Shown piece by piece: positions 48,597-61,225 of a stretch of 64,000 bases of DNA. Under the pieces are notes generated by a model. It did no database searches. It was not told the DNA's origin and saw nothing but the letters and a program-made list of their open reading frames with translations. The DNA is from Patiria miniata. Its lineage: Eukaryota > Echinodermata > Asteroidea > Valvatida > Asterinidae. The position numbers and the translations under genes are program-made. The stretch's first letter is position 1, and each line of letters opens with the position of its first letter. The stretch spans positions 28,530,129-28,594,128 of the forward strand of contig NW_024037059.1 of the NCBI RefSeq assembly GCF_015706575.1, in the 5' to 3' direction.

Positions 48597-49085
48597 GAGA
48601 ACTGAAGTACAATTTGCCACGGACTTATATAAACACAGGAATTGACACATTAACCCTAACTATTGGAACTACAACTCGTGTTTGTGGAATATTATTCTGA
48701 ATCTGTCGATGGAGCTTAGTGATAATGGTTTGGGTTAAAATTCAAGGAAAGAAGTGAAGTAGTGGACACTTAAAGAACTGAACTACAATTTGCCACAGAA
48801 TTATATGACCACAGGAATTGGAACATGAACCCTAACTATTGGAACTACAACTTGCCTTTGTGGAATATTATTGTTGAATTTGTCGATGGACCTTAGTGAA
48901 AATGGTTTGTGCTAAAAAAGAATCAAGGAGACTTCAAGAACTGGACTACAATTTGCCAAGGATTTATATGAACGCAAGAATTGAAACATGAACTCAAACG
49001 ATTGGAATTATAACTTGTGTCTGTGGAATATTACTGTGGAATGTATATCGATGGATCTCAGTGATGAGGGTTTGTGTTTAACGGC
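48597..49085. repeat. degenerate tandem array, three units of about 165 bp
   Basis: GAACTGAA.TACAATTTGCCA, ATTGGAACTACAACT and TGTGGAATATTA recur in order at about 48597, 48775 and 48938. Stops occur in all frames; noncoding. Confidence 0.75.
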
Positions 49086-49129
49086 CAAGAAAAGAAGTCA
49101 AGATTGGGTAAGTCAAAAACTATTTCTGA

Positions 49130-49700
49130 GGTAAGTGAAAATTTTTCCTTCAAGAAGAATGTTGCAACCTGACGCTGTTTTTTTTCTTCATATATCATTC
49201 TGTGAAGGTCAGTCATTGCAAAAACAAAATTTGTTCGGAAAATACTTTAAAAATTGTCTTGACTCTCCATAGACTTTATACACAACCGCTGAAGTAGCGT
49301 CAGGTTGCAACATTATTTCCAAAGTTTGTAGTAATTCAGACCCGAATCTGTGCCCTGTTTTAAATAGTTATAAAAATTGCTGGCAAAAATATGTTGCAAC
49401 CTAACTCCACTTTTTCCTTCATATATCATTTCATTGAAGGTCAGTCATTGCAAAAATGATGATAAGACATGAATCTGAGAAACATTTCCAAACTTGTTAT
49501 GAAAATACTTTAAAAATTGTCTCGTCTCTCCATGGACTTTGTGCACAACCACAGAAGTGGAGTCAGGCTGCAACATTCTTTCCAAAGTTTGTGGTAATAC
49601 CTTTATTCCAGGATGTATTTGTTTAATTATATGAATGCCAAAATGGCTGTTTTGTATGTGAAAATTCAGGCCCAAATCTGTGCCCTGTTTTAATTAAATT
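49130..49700. repeat. two-unit tandem repeat, each unit with a TIR-like hairpin
   Basis: Unit 1 has ATGTTGCAACCTGACGCT (49159-49176) and its perfect inverse (49296-49313). Unit 2 has the related pair at 49391 and 49556-49576 (ATGTTGCAACCTAACTCCAC / AGTGGAGTCAGGCTGCAACA). Both share CTTCATATATCATT, GGTCAGTCATTGCAAAAA and AATCTGTGCCCTGTTTTAA. Probably a small inverted-repeat element duplicated with its flank. Confidence 0.65.
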
Positions 49701-50269
49701 GCTTACTCTGTGACTGAGCTTTGAAACCAGTGTATTTTAATTAGGCCCAGGCTTTTTGTGTAAGGGAGATCACGTATTGATTTTTTTTCGCCATGAAGTA
49801 TTTCCTGTAGTGAATTGTAAGGTACGTGACAAGCCCCTAGCATCTGTGAATTCTTTTACAACAATGTGTTTGATACACGAAGAATATAGACCTGGCCCCT
49901 GGGCCGCAGTATGCAAATTATTTGACCTTTCAACTCCTAGTGAATGCTTTTCCAAATCATTACAATTCTTCATCTCGTAAGTCGGCACGTGATAGACTGT
50001 CGCACCTGTTGTTGAATAGAAGTTGGCCAAGTATGTTGGAGTTACGCCAAGTTTTGGCTGAGTTTATTCCTGTGTTAGGTCTGCATTCAGCACTCTCGAA
50101 TATATTGACTGATGCCACGTGGGCATTAAAGGCAAAAATAAATGTCAAAAACGTGACCGTGTAGTCCACAAAATGAGTAAAAGTATTTTATGATTATTAC
50201 CCGACAGTGAATCTCAGATTAACCTCTTTATCTGAGGATGGCATCAAAGAATATTTTTCAGATTATATT

Positions 50270-51830
50270 TTCAAACAGCATATATGACTGCCCTTTTTCC
50301 TCCAATACGATCGTTGTTCTCCAAATGGAAAGAAAAACACACAAGAAATTCTTCAAGTTTGCTGTATAAATATTTCCAACATTCCACTATCAAGAGAAAA
50401 TGCCGTGCTTTAGACTCATATTCGTAGCAATCTACAAGAATAAACATCAGTTTTGATTTCCTTTTGAAAAACAAGGTCCTCTACATCCAACATTTAGCAA
50501 AAATGACTGTTGTTTCTCCTTCGAGATGATTGTATTTCTCAAAATGCAAAAACTCTCGCAAGAAATTCTGCATGTTTTTTGTAACCTTTCCAACATTCTA
50601 CTATCAAGAGAAAATGCTGTGCTTCAGACGCATATTTGTGACAATCTACAAGAATAAACATCAGTTTTGATCTCCTCCGGAAAACAACAAGTTCCTCTTA
50701 ACATTTAGCAAAAAAATGACTGTTCTTTTTCTCTCAAGACGATTGTATTTCTCCAAATGAAAAAAAAAACCTCGCAAGAAATTCTTCAATTTTGCTGTAT
50801 AAGTCTTTCCAACATTCTACTATCAAGAGAAAATGCTGTGCTTCAGACCCATGTTTGTGACAATCCACATGAATAAACATCAGTTTTGATTTCCTTTTGA
50901 AATACAAAGTCCTCTACTTTCAACATTTAGCAAAAATGACTGTTGTGTCTCCTTCGAGATGATTGTATTTCTCAAAACGCCAAAAAAATTCGCAAGAAAT
51001 TCTGCACGTTTGTTGTAACCTTTCCAACATTCTACTATCAAGAGAAAATGCTGTGCTTCACACTCACATTTGTGGCAATCTACAAGAATAAACATCAGTT
51101 TTGATCTCCTCCGGAAAAAACAACAAGTTCCTCTTAACATTTAGCAAAAAAATGACTGTTCTTTCTCCTTCAAGACGATTGTATTTCTCCAAATGAAAAA
51201 AAAACATTCTCGCAAGAAATTCTTCAATTTTGCTGTATAAGTCTTTCCAACATTCTGCTATCAAGAGAAAATGCTGTGCTTCAGACCCATGTTTGTGACA
51301 ATCTACAACAAGAACCATCGGTTTTGATATCCTCCAGGAAAAAAACACGTTCCTCTTCGTCCAACATTTTAGCAAAAATGACTGCTCTTTCTCATTCAAG
51401 ACGATTGTTCTTCGTCAAATGAAAAATAATTGCTCGCAAGAACTTCTTCAAATTGGCTTGAAGTGTCTACAATAACCTCCTTCATCAAAAAGAAAATGCT
51501 GTGCCTCTGAGTCTTACTTGTGGCAATCTCCAGTAATAATAGTAATCTCATATGAGTGTTTATCTTCCCGGAAAAAAAGTCCCTCTTCGCCCAACATTTA
51601 TCAAAAATGACTACTCTTTCTCCTTCAAGACGATTGTTTTTCGTCAAATGAAAAAAAAACTTGCTGACAAGAACTTCTTCTAATTTGCAATATTCTCCTT
51701 CTTCAAGAGAAAATGGTGTGCCTCAGAGACTCACTAGTGGCAATCTCCAGGAATAAAAGTGATATCATGAGTTTAAATCTCCTCCGGAAAAAGAAGGGAA
51801 ACATATAGGAAATGTCCTCCTCGTCCAACT
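50270..51830. repeat. satellite-like array, about seven units of 212-222 bp
   Basis: Words ACATCAGTTTTGAT (near 50446, 50658, 50878, 51090 and, varied, 51312), CTATCAAGAGAAAATGCTGT and CGCAAGAAATTCTTC recur with a period of about 215 bp; later units decay. Related minus-strand frames (VDCHK...AQHFLLIVECWK) run through several units. Confidence 0.8.
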
Positions 51831-53179
51831 AAGATAATTTCAGGCCTTCAAAAATCACAGAACAGGTGGGATGAACATTTTCAATCTCCTTCGAATTTCC
51901 AACATGTCTTCTTCATCTGGAATATGAATGACCAACACAAACTGGAACCTACACAATCTGTAACCTACACAAAGGAAGTTTTGAATACACTTAATGGTGT
52001 CTCGGTGTTTGTCATGGAGGGGATGGGGTGCTTGTCATAAAGTAAATACTTTTTTTTTTTAAATAAACTACTTAGCCTACACTAAGGGTCTATAGCTCAT
52101 ACTGAGATATGGGCCCAAGACTTAATTATTTAGATAAATTAACTGAATATTTTATTTTGAAAGCTTCATTTAAATAGGAATGCGTAAAGTAGGGAATTCT
52201 TAATACACTTATTATAAACATAATTGATTATTAATAAATTAATTACATAAGGTTCCATGGGGTTCAATGGGAATGGGACACATTGTGGGGAAATAATGCG
52301 CAGTGCAGCATTGCTCAATATAAGCGTTTCAATTCAGCAAGTGTGTGCATGCACAAGTGAGTGAGCAGCCGAGTTTTTATGAGTGAGTTGAGTGAGTAAA
52401 AAACATTTTTGGGAATGAGTGAGTGACAACTGTTGAGAGTGTCGATATCACGCCGTTTCCGAAATAGATTCGGAAACGAGTATTCGGATTCGAAAATATG
52501 TATTCGGAGTCGGTACTTATCTGAGTAGGCCTACTCAATCGTCGGTTTCGGTGAATCGTAACGGTTTCAGAGTATCGATTCGATCACTCGATTCGATACC
52601 GAATCGCGTCGTGTCCGTAAAGTGTGAGAAAGCAACAGGTGAGTCATTGTGATGTGCATTGTAGGTTGGTGAGTGGTGAGTGGTGAGAAGTTATAGTGGT
52701 GAGTGGTGAGAGTGGCAAGCAAGCAAACAAGCATATGCGAATACATACATTGCAATATCACGTGGCAGCAAAGCAAAGCTAGAGCGGTAGAGGGGGGGTG
52801 GCTGGGGACTAATAAATAAAATAAAATAAAGTAGGGTTACACTTATAGATAACAAAGTGACTAAATAACTTAATCATCAATTCGATTAAAATATAAACAT
52901 TTAAAATAAGCTATTAATATCGGTCTTCAATTATAATTAAAACCCATAATAAACATTGCCGAGGGTGGTGGTTGAAATAAGAAAGTTTGTGTCAATGTAA
53001 AGGATAATCCATTGTTGTAAATCTCAAATCTGAGTCTTCAAGAAGAGTGAAGATAATTATTTTCCTCACGGTTGTGCAAGAAGCTCAATGGGTTTCTACT
53101 TTACAGAACAGTTCAGCCTAGCCAGGGCACTGTTCCTCGTCACTTTCGAGACTGCTTCGACAACATTCGTCCACCAACT
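51831..53179. other. intergenic with GAGT/GGTGAGT simple repeats
   Basis: GAGTGAGT words at 52350-52430 and GGTGAGTGGTGAG at 52665-52715; the rest is AT-rich with no gene. Confidence 0.5.
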
Positions 53180-53600
53180 TGAGAGAGAACCGCAACATCT
53201 TTATCATGCAAAAAAACACCAAAACTTCTTCGTAAAAAGTCTTCACATTTGAACAGATTTGGAACTACATTTTATCAGCACGGAGGAAAGTGTCCATATA
53301 GTTGTATAATAAATATTTTTATAAATCTACCAAATTGCGAGAACCCCAATGTCTTCATCCTGCAAAAAAAAACTACCTGTATATTCTTCATCAAAGTCTT
53401 CAATTTTTAATAGATTTGGAACTTCAATATTATCAGCAAGAAGGATGGTATCCAAGTAGTTGTAAGATAAATACTTTTATAAATCTACTTAAGACAGAAC
53501 CCCAACGTCTTCATCCTGCACAAAACCACCTGTATCCTCGTCATCTAAAGTTTTCACGTTTTAACAGATACGGAGGATGGTGTTCCAGTAGTTGAGTGAT
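53180..53600. repeat. tandem array, about three units of roughly 155 bp
   Basis: GAACCCCAA.GTCTTCATCCTG, AGATTTGGAACT and TAGTTGTA.GATAAATA recur. The last unit breaks off near 53600. Confidence 0.65.
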
Positions 53601-53799
53601 AAACATTCCATGAATCAGCACGGTGCTCTTGAGAACAATGAGAAAATGAGGCAACGTTGCTCGCGGTATGAACGCATTATACGGGACGTTGTCTGCATCA
53701 CCCTTTTCTATAATTATGGTTAAACAAAAATTAATGAAGGGGATTTTCAACACCGCTATGATATTAAATGCCTTTCCATCACCAATCTAAATCTTCATC

Positions 53800-54110
53800 T
53801 GCATTGTGATCAACTGCCAAAATAGGATCTACAAGAACACATACATCACCAGACGTCAAGAGGTGAGGTCAACACTTCGTTACTATCAGGAATCTGGAAA
53901 TTATCCACAGATTTCCTCCAAAATACATCGAACGACTTTTTTCATTGTGATGAACTGCCACAGTAAGATCTACAAGAACACATGCATCACCAGACTTCGA
54001 AGAGTAAAGTCAACACCTCGTTACTATCAAGAATCTGATTTCGTGCACATTACATCAAGCGACCACATCCATTTTGGTTTTACTTCGATACGGTTCCACT
54101 GCCTCAAGAT
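53800..54110. repeat. two-unit tandem repeat of about 145 bp
   Basis: Shared words: ATCTACAAGAACACATRCAT, CACCAGAC, GTCAACACYTCGTTACTATC and GAATCTG. Noncoding as far as visible. Confidence 0.65.
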
Positions 54111-55269
54111 TTCATCAAGTACTGCAGGCATAATTCAGCAACAGTAAAAGTTCTCTCTATTTCCACCAAGAAGTTCTTCAACGGCTCTTCTTCAAATTTA
54201 CAGCAAACAGGAGTTTCAACAACTCTGCATCACTCGACACAGAATGTCTACCTGGAAGAAATGTTTATCATCGTTGATATTTCTGCATGGATAATGAGAG
54301 AGGGGTTTGTGTTAATTGGCATTGATGTTGATATTGGCTTTTGTAATGACACAGCGGGGTCGATTGCTGCATTATTAATTTCTATTAAAAAAGGGATACT
54401 AATAATAAGCATGCAAATTATTGATACATTTAAGTAAATGCCTTAAAATTTCACTGGTAACTATATAAGATGTTAATTTATTTAATCAAAACGTTAATAT
54501 GATGTAGGAAAATACACTTTGGTGGGTTTTTGGGAGGAATAAGGCAAACTGCTTGCAGCAACGCAAAAGCTTAGCGCAGCGCGGCATTAAAATGCGGGAG
54601 AAAAGGGGATGGTTTTGAGTAAGCGGTTGTAACTGTGTGATGGCGCTGGTGTGATACATGGTGATGGTAGCGTGTAAGTGGTGGTTATGGTGTAAGCGTG
54701 TGTGAAGGGGCCCCAGTGAGTATCAGGTTGATAGTTTGGTGAGTTTTGTTAAAAGTGAATGAAAGCGTAAATCTAAGACGGAAACTTTACCGGAATAAGA
54801 GTGGTAGGTCTACCACGACTATATCAGGTTATACGCCGCTATCGGTTTCTTTCGGTATACATTAACCGTCGATATTTTTGTTTCCGTCTTGGGGAATGTG
54901 AGGTTAGATATGTAACAATTGCATATCTAGTGATGAGATTGGTAAGCTGTTTAGTGAGGGAACATTGATTATGAGTGATAGATTATGTTTGTGCAATGGT
55001 GGGGTGTTAATGTGAGCTAGCTCAGCACTGCAGGCAGCTGCTACAGCATTCAAGCTATAGCGATGTGTTCGCCAAGCGCAGCCTAGGTCATATGGGTTAT
55101 AAAATGGGATTAGGGCGGGGAAAGTAGCTTCAAATAATATAAAATTAAACAATCTTTTAATAAATGAATATTAAAACAGATCATCTTAAGTAGGGCCATA
55201 TTACAAATGCATCTTTACGATTCAAAGTTAATAAATGCTGAAAGTAATTATCAGAATATGTTTTTAAAA

Positions 55270-56000
55270 GAAGTTAAACTTCAGTGGGGTTTTTTTTTGA
55301 TGGGGCATATGTCGGATGGGTTTCATTTCAGTTGTCATCATGGTGTAGAATTCTTCGTCTTGACAGCTTCTTATACCAGGCATCCACAACGAGACAGTTT
55401 CTCCTTCAGGTACCTGCTAACGCACAGAGCTTTCAGCAAACGACTTGAACAATTGATTACTCCACGGATTCAAGAAAATTCTTCGTCTTTTGAGATGATT
55501 TTTTCGACAGATTCGTGCTTCTATCCATAAACTGTGCTTTTGGGAAGCCATCAAGAATGATTTCCAGATCTCAGAGATCACAATTTTTCATATTTTATAA
55601 GTTAATAGCAAGCTTCAGCCAAGAAATTAATTAAACTAAACTTCAGTGATACAGTATATATATAATCTTTTTCGAATGGGCGTAAGAGGGATCGGTTTGG
55701 AACTTGAATTTCTATCGTCATTGTTGCATGGTGTAGAATTATTCGTCTGGACAGCTTCGTCCCAGGCATCGCCAGCAAGACTATTTTCCTTCAAGACAGT
55801 TTCTCCTTCAGATATCTGCTTACGCTCGAAGTTTTTTTTTTTATATCATCCTGAACTATCGATTTCTTCATGGATTCAAGAACATTCTTCAAGACTTTTA
55901 AGATGATTTTCTCGATAGATGTGTGCTTCCATCAATAAACTGTGCTATATATGGGATGACATCAAGAATAATCTCAAGGAACTCAAAGATCACACGTTTC
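55270..56000. repeat. two-unit tandem repeat of about 0.38 kb
   Basis: GCATGGTGTAGAATT/CATGGTGTAGAATT, GACAGCTTC, GACAGTTTCTCCTTCAG, GATGATTTTYTCGAYAGAT and ATAAACTGTGCT recur in order. Frames of about 100 codons here come from the repeat and have no recognisable domain. Confidence 0.65.
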
Positions 56001-56454
56001 CATCACCAAGGCACTGTTTTTCTACGAACTGTATGACGACAATTAGCGGATTTCCACGGGGATGCTTAAATAATAGGAAAATATCAACAGAACGTACCTG
56101 CAAATCATTCGCTCAATTCATGCTACAAGGAAGACACTTAGAACCGTATTTTGGCGGGGGAAAAGTTCACGATAGTTTTCCTTCGACTACGGACCGTAAA
56201 ACTACAGACAGCGGATTTACACAAGAAGCCTCAAGTAATGGAAGCACATCAACGGAATTTATCTTCAAAATGTTATTCATGCTACATGGAAGATGCTTCA
56301 GTACCGCAGTTTGGTGGAAAATAATCACATTCAAGAAGAGACGGAAAACGGAGCAATGGAATTATAAATTGATATATTGGAGTTTTAAGTTTGATTCTTC
56401 ACTCGAAATGTATCGTCACTGACTTAAACCATTGTATTTTATGCACGGAATATT

Positions 56455-56770
56455 AATTACACTGAATTGTATCACAACACGTGTCTTGTGAACTCCCGAT
56501 TTCCAACAAGTAAACCGGGGTCTTGGAAGTCTTTCTTCACTCCCAAGAAAAGGAACGTCGGTACCCTGGATGTATATCGGCATAAAAGATGTTAACCTGC
56601 ATTGTGGCCATTACAATTATATCGCAATGCTCCTGGTTTCCAACGAGTAAGGACTGAAACCGAGGCGATGATTACAAGTCTTTCTTCACTCTCAAGAAAA
56701 TGAACCTCACTCCTCCGGATGTATCGGCATACAAGATCTTAATCTGCATTGTAGCCATTGCAATTATAGA
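56455..56770. repeat. two-unit tandem repeat of about 150 bp
   Basis: GATTTCCAACAAGTAA / GGTTTCCAACGAGTAA, AAGTCTTTCTTCACTC, CAAGAAAA and TGCATTGT.GCCATT recur in order. Confidence 0.6.
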
Positions 56771-56836
56771 CCTTTATCTCAATACTGCTATTAAAATGAA
56801 ACACTGCTTATGTTTCATAATGCTCTACAAATGTAG

Positions 56837-57110
56837 TATCAGGGGCGGATCTAGCTTTCAGAAAACGAGGGGGGAGTTGATATGAAGGGGTTGAGTGAAG
56901 GCGTGTCGAAGGCACACCCTGGTAGGGGGTCCGGGGTATGCCTGGGGGGGGGGAGTTTGAAATCTACGATGCTTTCTCGTGCATTCTAAGGCAATTCGGA
57001 AATAAATGTAAGAATTTCAGCATTCCATTTATTATTGTTGGCCCAATTTTGCTAGTATCAAAACATTAGTCAGCGGCTGAAAGGGGGATGCACCCCCCCC
57101 CCCCCCCGGC
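56837..57110. mobile_element. hAT-like left-end fragment
   Basis: CAGGGGCGGATCTAG followed by G-rich DNA and GGGGGTCCGGGGTATGCC is typical of hAT-derived repeats in animals. No matching right terminus or 8-bp duplication was found, so the right limit (near the poly-C run at 57096) is a guess. Confidence 0.4.
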
Positions 57111-57459
57111 CACATGGGTCATTGTATAGTAGGTGACTTATTTGTGCATGCAGACACTATTGTTGTTGTTTTTTCTGTAAGTGTAACGCTTTTTTTCCAT
57201 GTCAGTTGCCGATTTGGAGGGCCCATAGCTGTTTTTGTTTGTACATCGAAATTTATGGATTTTTGTTGAACGTATATATTATCCTATCCTAACTTAATTC
57301 CTAGTCCGTTTTGAGGAGTGTTTCATCAAGAGTTGTCTAAAAATAGGTGGTTTTGGTTTTTAAGGTATCAATATTAATGCACAACATTAATAGATGAATA
57401 TTTTAGTGCTAGTAGCGCATTCCTTCCGCCCGCCCCCCTTATCAAGAACATTGTTACGA

Positions 57460-58120
57460 GGGCAATTGTTTAGATCGAGTTATCTATTAAGTGACGAATA
57501 TCGAGTGGTTTATTATCGAGCAGAAGTATCGAGTGGTTCGGTATCGAGTTATAAAGGGTATATAATTCGTAAAGAGTGAAATATTGATGGTTTTGGTATA
57601 TATTAAAGGAACCGTATGGTTCAATACAGAGTGAAATGAAACAAGGGATTTTAAACTATTAAAAAAATCGACAAAGCAGGCGCAGTTTCTAAATCCATTT
57701 AACGATGAGCATTGAGCAAATTGTTATGACTGGGTTTAAATTGTTTAAAAAATATCCATTGCGTGACGAATACCAAATGGTTCATTCTTAATTGATTTAT
57801 TTTAACGAGTGAGTACGAATGGTTCACTATCGAGGGAGTTTAAATTGTTTACAAAATGGTTCACCATCGAAGGAGATTAAATCATTTAGAAAATATCAAT
57901 TGCCTGACGTATACCGAATGGTTCATTAACTAGCGAATACGAATGGTTCACGAACGAGAGAGTTTAAATTGTTTGCAAAATATCAATTGCGTGACGACTA
58001 CCGAATGGTTCACTATCGAGCGATTACAAATGGTTCACTATCGAGGGAGTTTAAATTGTTTTAAAAATATTAATGGCGTGACGAATACCGAACGATTCAT
58101 TAACAAGCGAGTGCGAGTTG
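57460..58120. repeat. array of short repeats (TATCGAG...GAATGGTTCA words)
   Basis: TTTAAATTGTTT, AAATATCAATTGCGTGACGA, ACCGAATGGTTCA and CACTATCGAGGGAG recur four or more times with irregular 70-120 bp spacing. Noncoding. Confidence 0.65.
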
Positions 58121-61100
58121 TATATTTGTAGTGATTTTATTGACCATGGTGTGGATATGACGGCTATAAGGGGAGATGGTAGGCCGTGTTTGCTTTTGTA
58201 ATTTTTTTTTGAAATAATGTTATGATGTCCCACATTTGTGACGTTGAGTTTTTGACATTTGTGCGAGTATTTTTGTGCAAGAATTGCACAGTAATTGGTT
58301 GAAAGTCTAAATTGACGCACATTGACGATTTGACCTACTCCCACATGATTGAAAATAATATACTACTATAAAATTAAATGATCGACTTTGACGAAATATG
58401 ACCACAGGCATCCTGCCTCCCTGTAGCTGAGCGATGTTGCGTAGAAAGACAAGTTATTACATATAATCACTATGCGGGCATTTGCGATTAACAGAAGGTG
58501 TGTCCGGTCAATACGTACCGATGATTGGTGATAGAAATAGTGACGTGGTTTATTGAAGATTGTCATCATACTTCGAATGTGAAAACTATCAAATACATGC
58601 AGTTGCATCATTTATCAGTAAAGCTAAAGTATTAATGATTGGCTTTCGATGAAAGGAAATGGGTTATTGATTATCCGCTGGTGATCAATACAAATGAAAA
58701 GATCGATGTTTTGGAAGTATGGTAAAAAGTTTAAGAAACCATAGCAGAAATCAATTAATCTGTAATTAATCAAATCGTTTGATTTAACCAAAGCAGACAA
58801 GCTTCATGTATGATCTAAACTCGGGCTGATGTGATTGTTACTTCTAACATTATTTATCTCTCAAATATATCTCTCAAATTTTTTTTAACTTCGATTTGTA
58901 AGAGATGATTGACTATATTGGTTTTTAGTGCAAAACAAAAACAGTAAAGTAGAAATATTTGCGGCACGCTTGATAAACGCTAAGTGAAGGACGATGCGGA
59001 TTAAGAAATCACTTTGTATAAATCCTTATCTCGTTTGTTACAAAGGTGAGCTTATTTGGGATTTTTTTGTTATGGAAAAACCGTTGATATATATTTTAGA
59101 TTAGGATTTTTATTTAAAGAGCTAACACTGACAGCCAGGCATAGTGTAGCTGTTAGGCCTATACCAAAAGCGTCAAAGTTAGTTAGGCCTAGAGTTTTTT
59201 TTACACCCCCCTTTTCAAAAACTCACATTTGTCGAAAATGGTGTGGAATGGACGGCTTTATGGGGAGATGGGAGGCCGTTTTGTATTCAAGAAATATTAA
59301 TGTAGCTATTATATTGCAAGACCATCTCAAATGCTTTAACGTTGTAAATCAAACGGCTTTTGGAGATAGGTGCCGTTTTAAATCTGAAATATCGACTTTA
59401 TTGAAATTGAAAATAGCAACAAACATTGGATTTGACTGATAGACCAAATGTTTCTTATCATGGTGTGGAAAGGACGGCTGTGAGGGGAGATGGGAGGCCG
59501 TTTATAATCATTTCTTTATCGACGATTATCTTTTGATATTTTATCTTAAAACGTATATTTATTAAAGAAGTTTTTTTGTAGTTTTGAATATATTCATTGT
59601 CAGATATTCCCTAAGCATGATATGAACATAACGACTGAAGAGGGAAAGTGGGAAGTTTCCAAAATCGGAAGAGAAGTTTGTGCTCAGTGAAATAAGTTTA
59701 TCCGTGTTGATTCGAGAAATAAAATATTTAGCTTGGATACCAGTGGGTGTCAACATTTCAAGAAACGTAATTTTTCAACCATCTTCCTGACAATTTTGTG
59801 TTAAGATTAAAGTAAAATAATTGTATTGGAAATGCACAATATGTCTTTAAACAAGTACCGTTTGTTTTAATCGCGTCACGCAAAAGGTAACTTTTTCAAC
59901 TTAACCGAAAGTCAACTTGTGCTTTTGATAAAATGGTCTGGGAAGATTGATGCATCTTTATGAGAAAGTATTGTCCTTCATAAGTCTATATAACTATGCC
60001 TTTGATAAGTAGGAGTATATTTACTATGTTATAATCTATACTATTAAAAGAAAATTATTTCCTCTTTTTATTAACAACTGAAATTCTTGATTGTGCAACT
60101 GATAAACTAACATCACATTGTTAAGGGCCATCTACCAACTTCAATCAGAGATTTCTTTTACCAAATCAAACGGTTCTGTAGTTTTGGACATTGCGGAACA
60201 AACGCACAAAAAATACGATAATATGGATTGTATGGCTAGATTGGACTACAGGAATTCACACTAGGCCCTATACTATTTGTAAAAAAAAATAATCCAGGAA
60301 CGAAATATAATTTAAACTTGAAATTTCACTTTTTTGGTTAAAAAGTAAAATTGTGTACCATGAAACACAAACTACAGTCAACAATTAAAGAACTTCTGTA
60401 CTATTTGTACAAAAATACTCCCGGTACAACATATACTTTAAACTTAAAATCGAACTTTTTCGTTGTTAAAAAAAGTTAAAATTTGTACCCTGAAACACGA
60501 ACTACAGTCAATAATTAAATAACTTCCTAATATGTGTATATGGCGTGCTCTGTTTAGCTTTTGACAGAAGTGAAAGCCCGTGTATTTACAATGTACATAC
60601 GAAAGACAAATTAAAATGAAACACTTCAGGTTAAAACTTCTTCAGTTTAAAAAGAAAATCACCTATCTACATGTGCTTATGACACAGTGAAGTCATTGTA
60701 TTATGTTACATACTATTTGCATTGTTACACTCGAAAGACACATTACCATCTAAAAAAGTACATGAAGTAGGAACTAAAGAATCACGGCAGTAATCAGTAT
60801 TAAACGTTTAGGCTACAAACAATATTCATACTCTTCAAATTTTATAAAATCAATTATTTTTTATAAAGCACCTTCTTATCTCGTATTAAAACTGTGTACG
60901 TAAAGCCCCTACAACATAAAGGTAAACCCTGTGGTATAATATGTAAAAAGACTATTAAACAGTTCTAAAGTAGGATTGTTAAATTTACAAAACCTTCGAG
61001 CCGTAATCATACTTTTTTTGGGGGGGGGGGTCGCATCCTTAATTATTAGCAGTATGAAACGATCGTTTTCATTTCTGTTTTGCAGAGACAATGTTATTTG

Positions 61101-61225
61101 TTTTTCAAGTTCAATTTCATTCAGCTTAATTACAGCAGAATGCGATTAAAACTATCAGCAAACAGCTGAGGGCGCTGTTTGAGAATGAACGGATGACGTC
61201 ATGTACACGTCATTTAGACGTCATT
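58121..61225. other. 3' region between the arrays and the SLC5 gene
   Basis: AT-rich, no gene recognised. Contains three scattered copies of an ATGGTGTGG...GGCCGT motif (58144, 59238 and 59460; first copy at the left edge) and the tandem repeat at 60272. Poly-G at 61019-61031. The SLC5 3' UTR should lie just below 61226. Confidence 0.5.
60272..60525. repeat. two-unit tandem repeat of about 126 bp
   Basis: TACTATTTGTA, TAAACTT, CCATGAAACACAAACTACAG / CCCTGAAACACGAACTACAG and TCAA.AATTAAA.AACTTC recur once each in order. Confidence 0.65.

Noticed and set aside
55919..56422. 167-codon plus-strand frame
   Set aside because: Crosses the boundary of a tandem array, unusual composition, no recognisable motif and no splice context.
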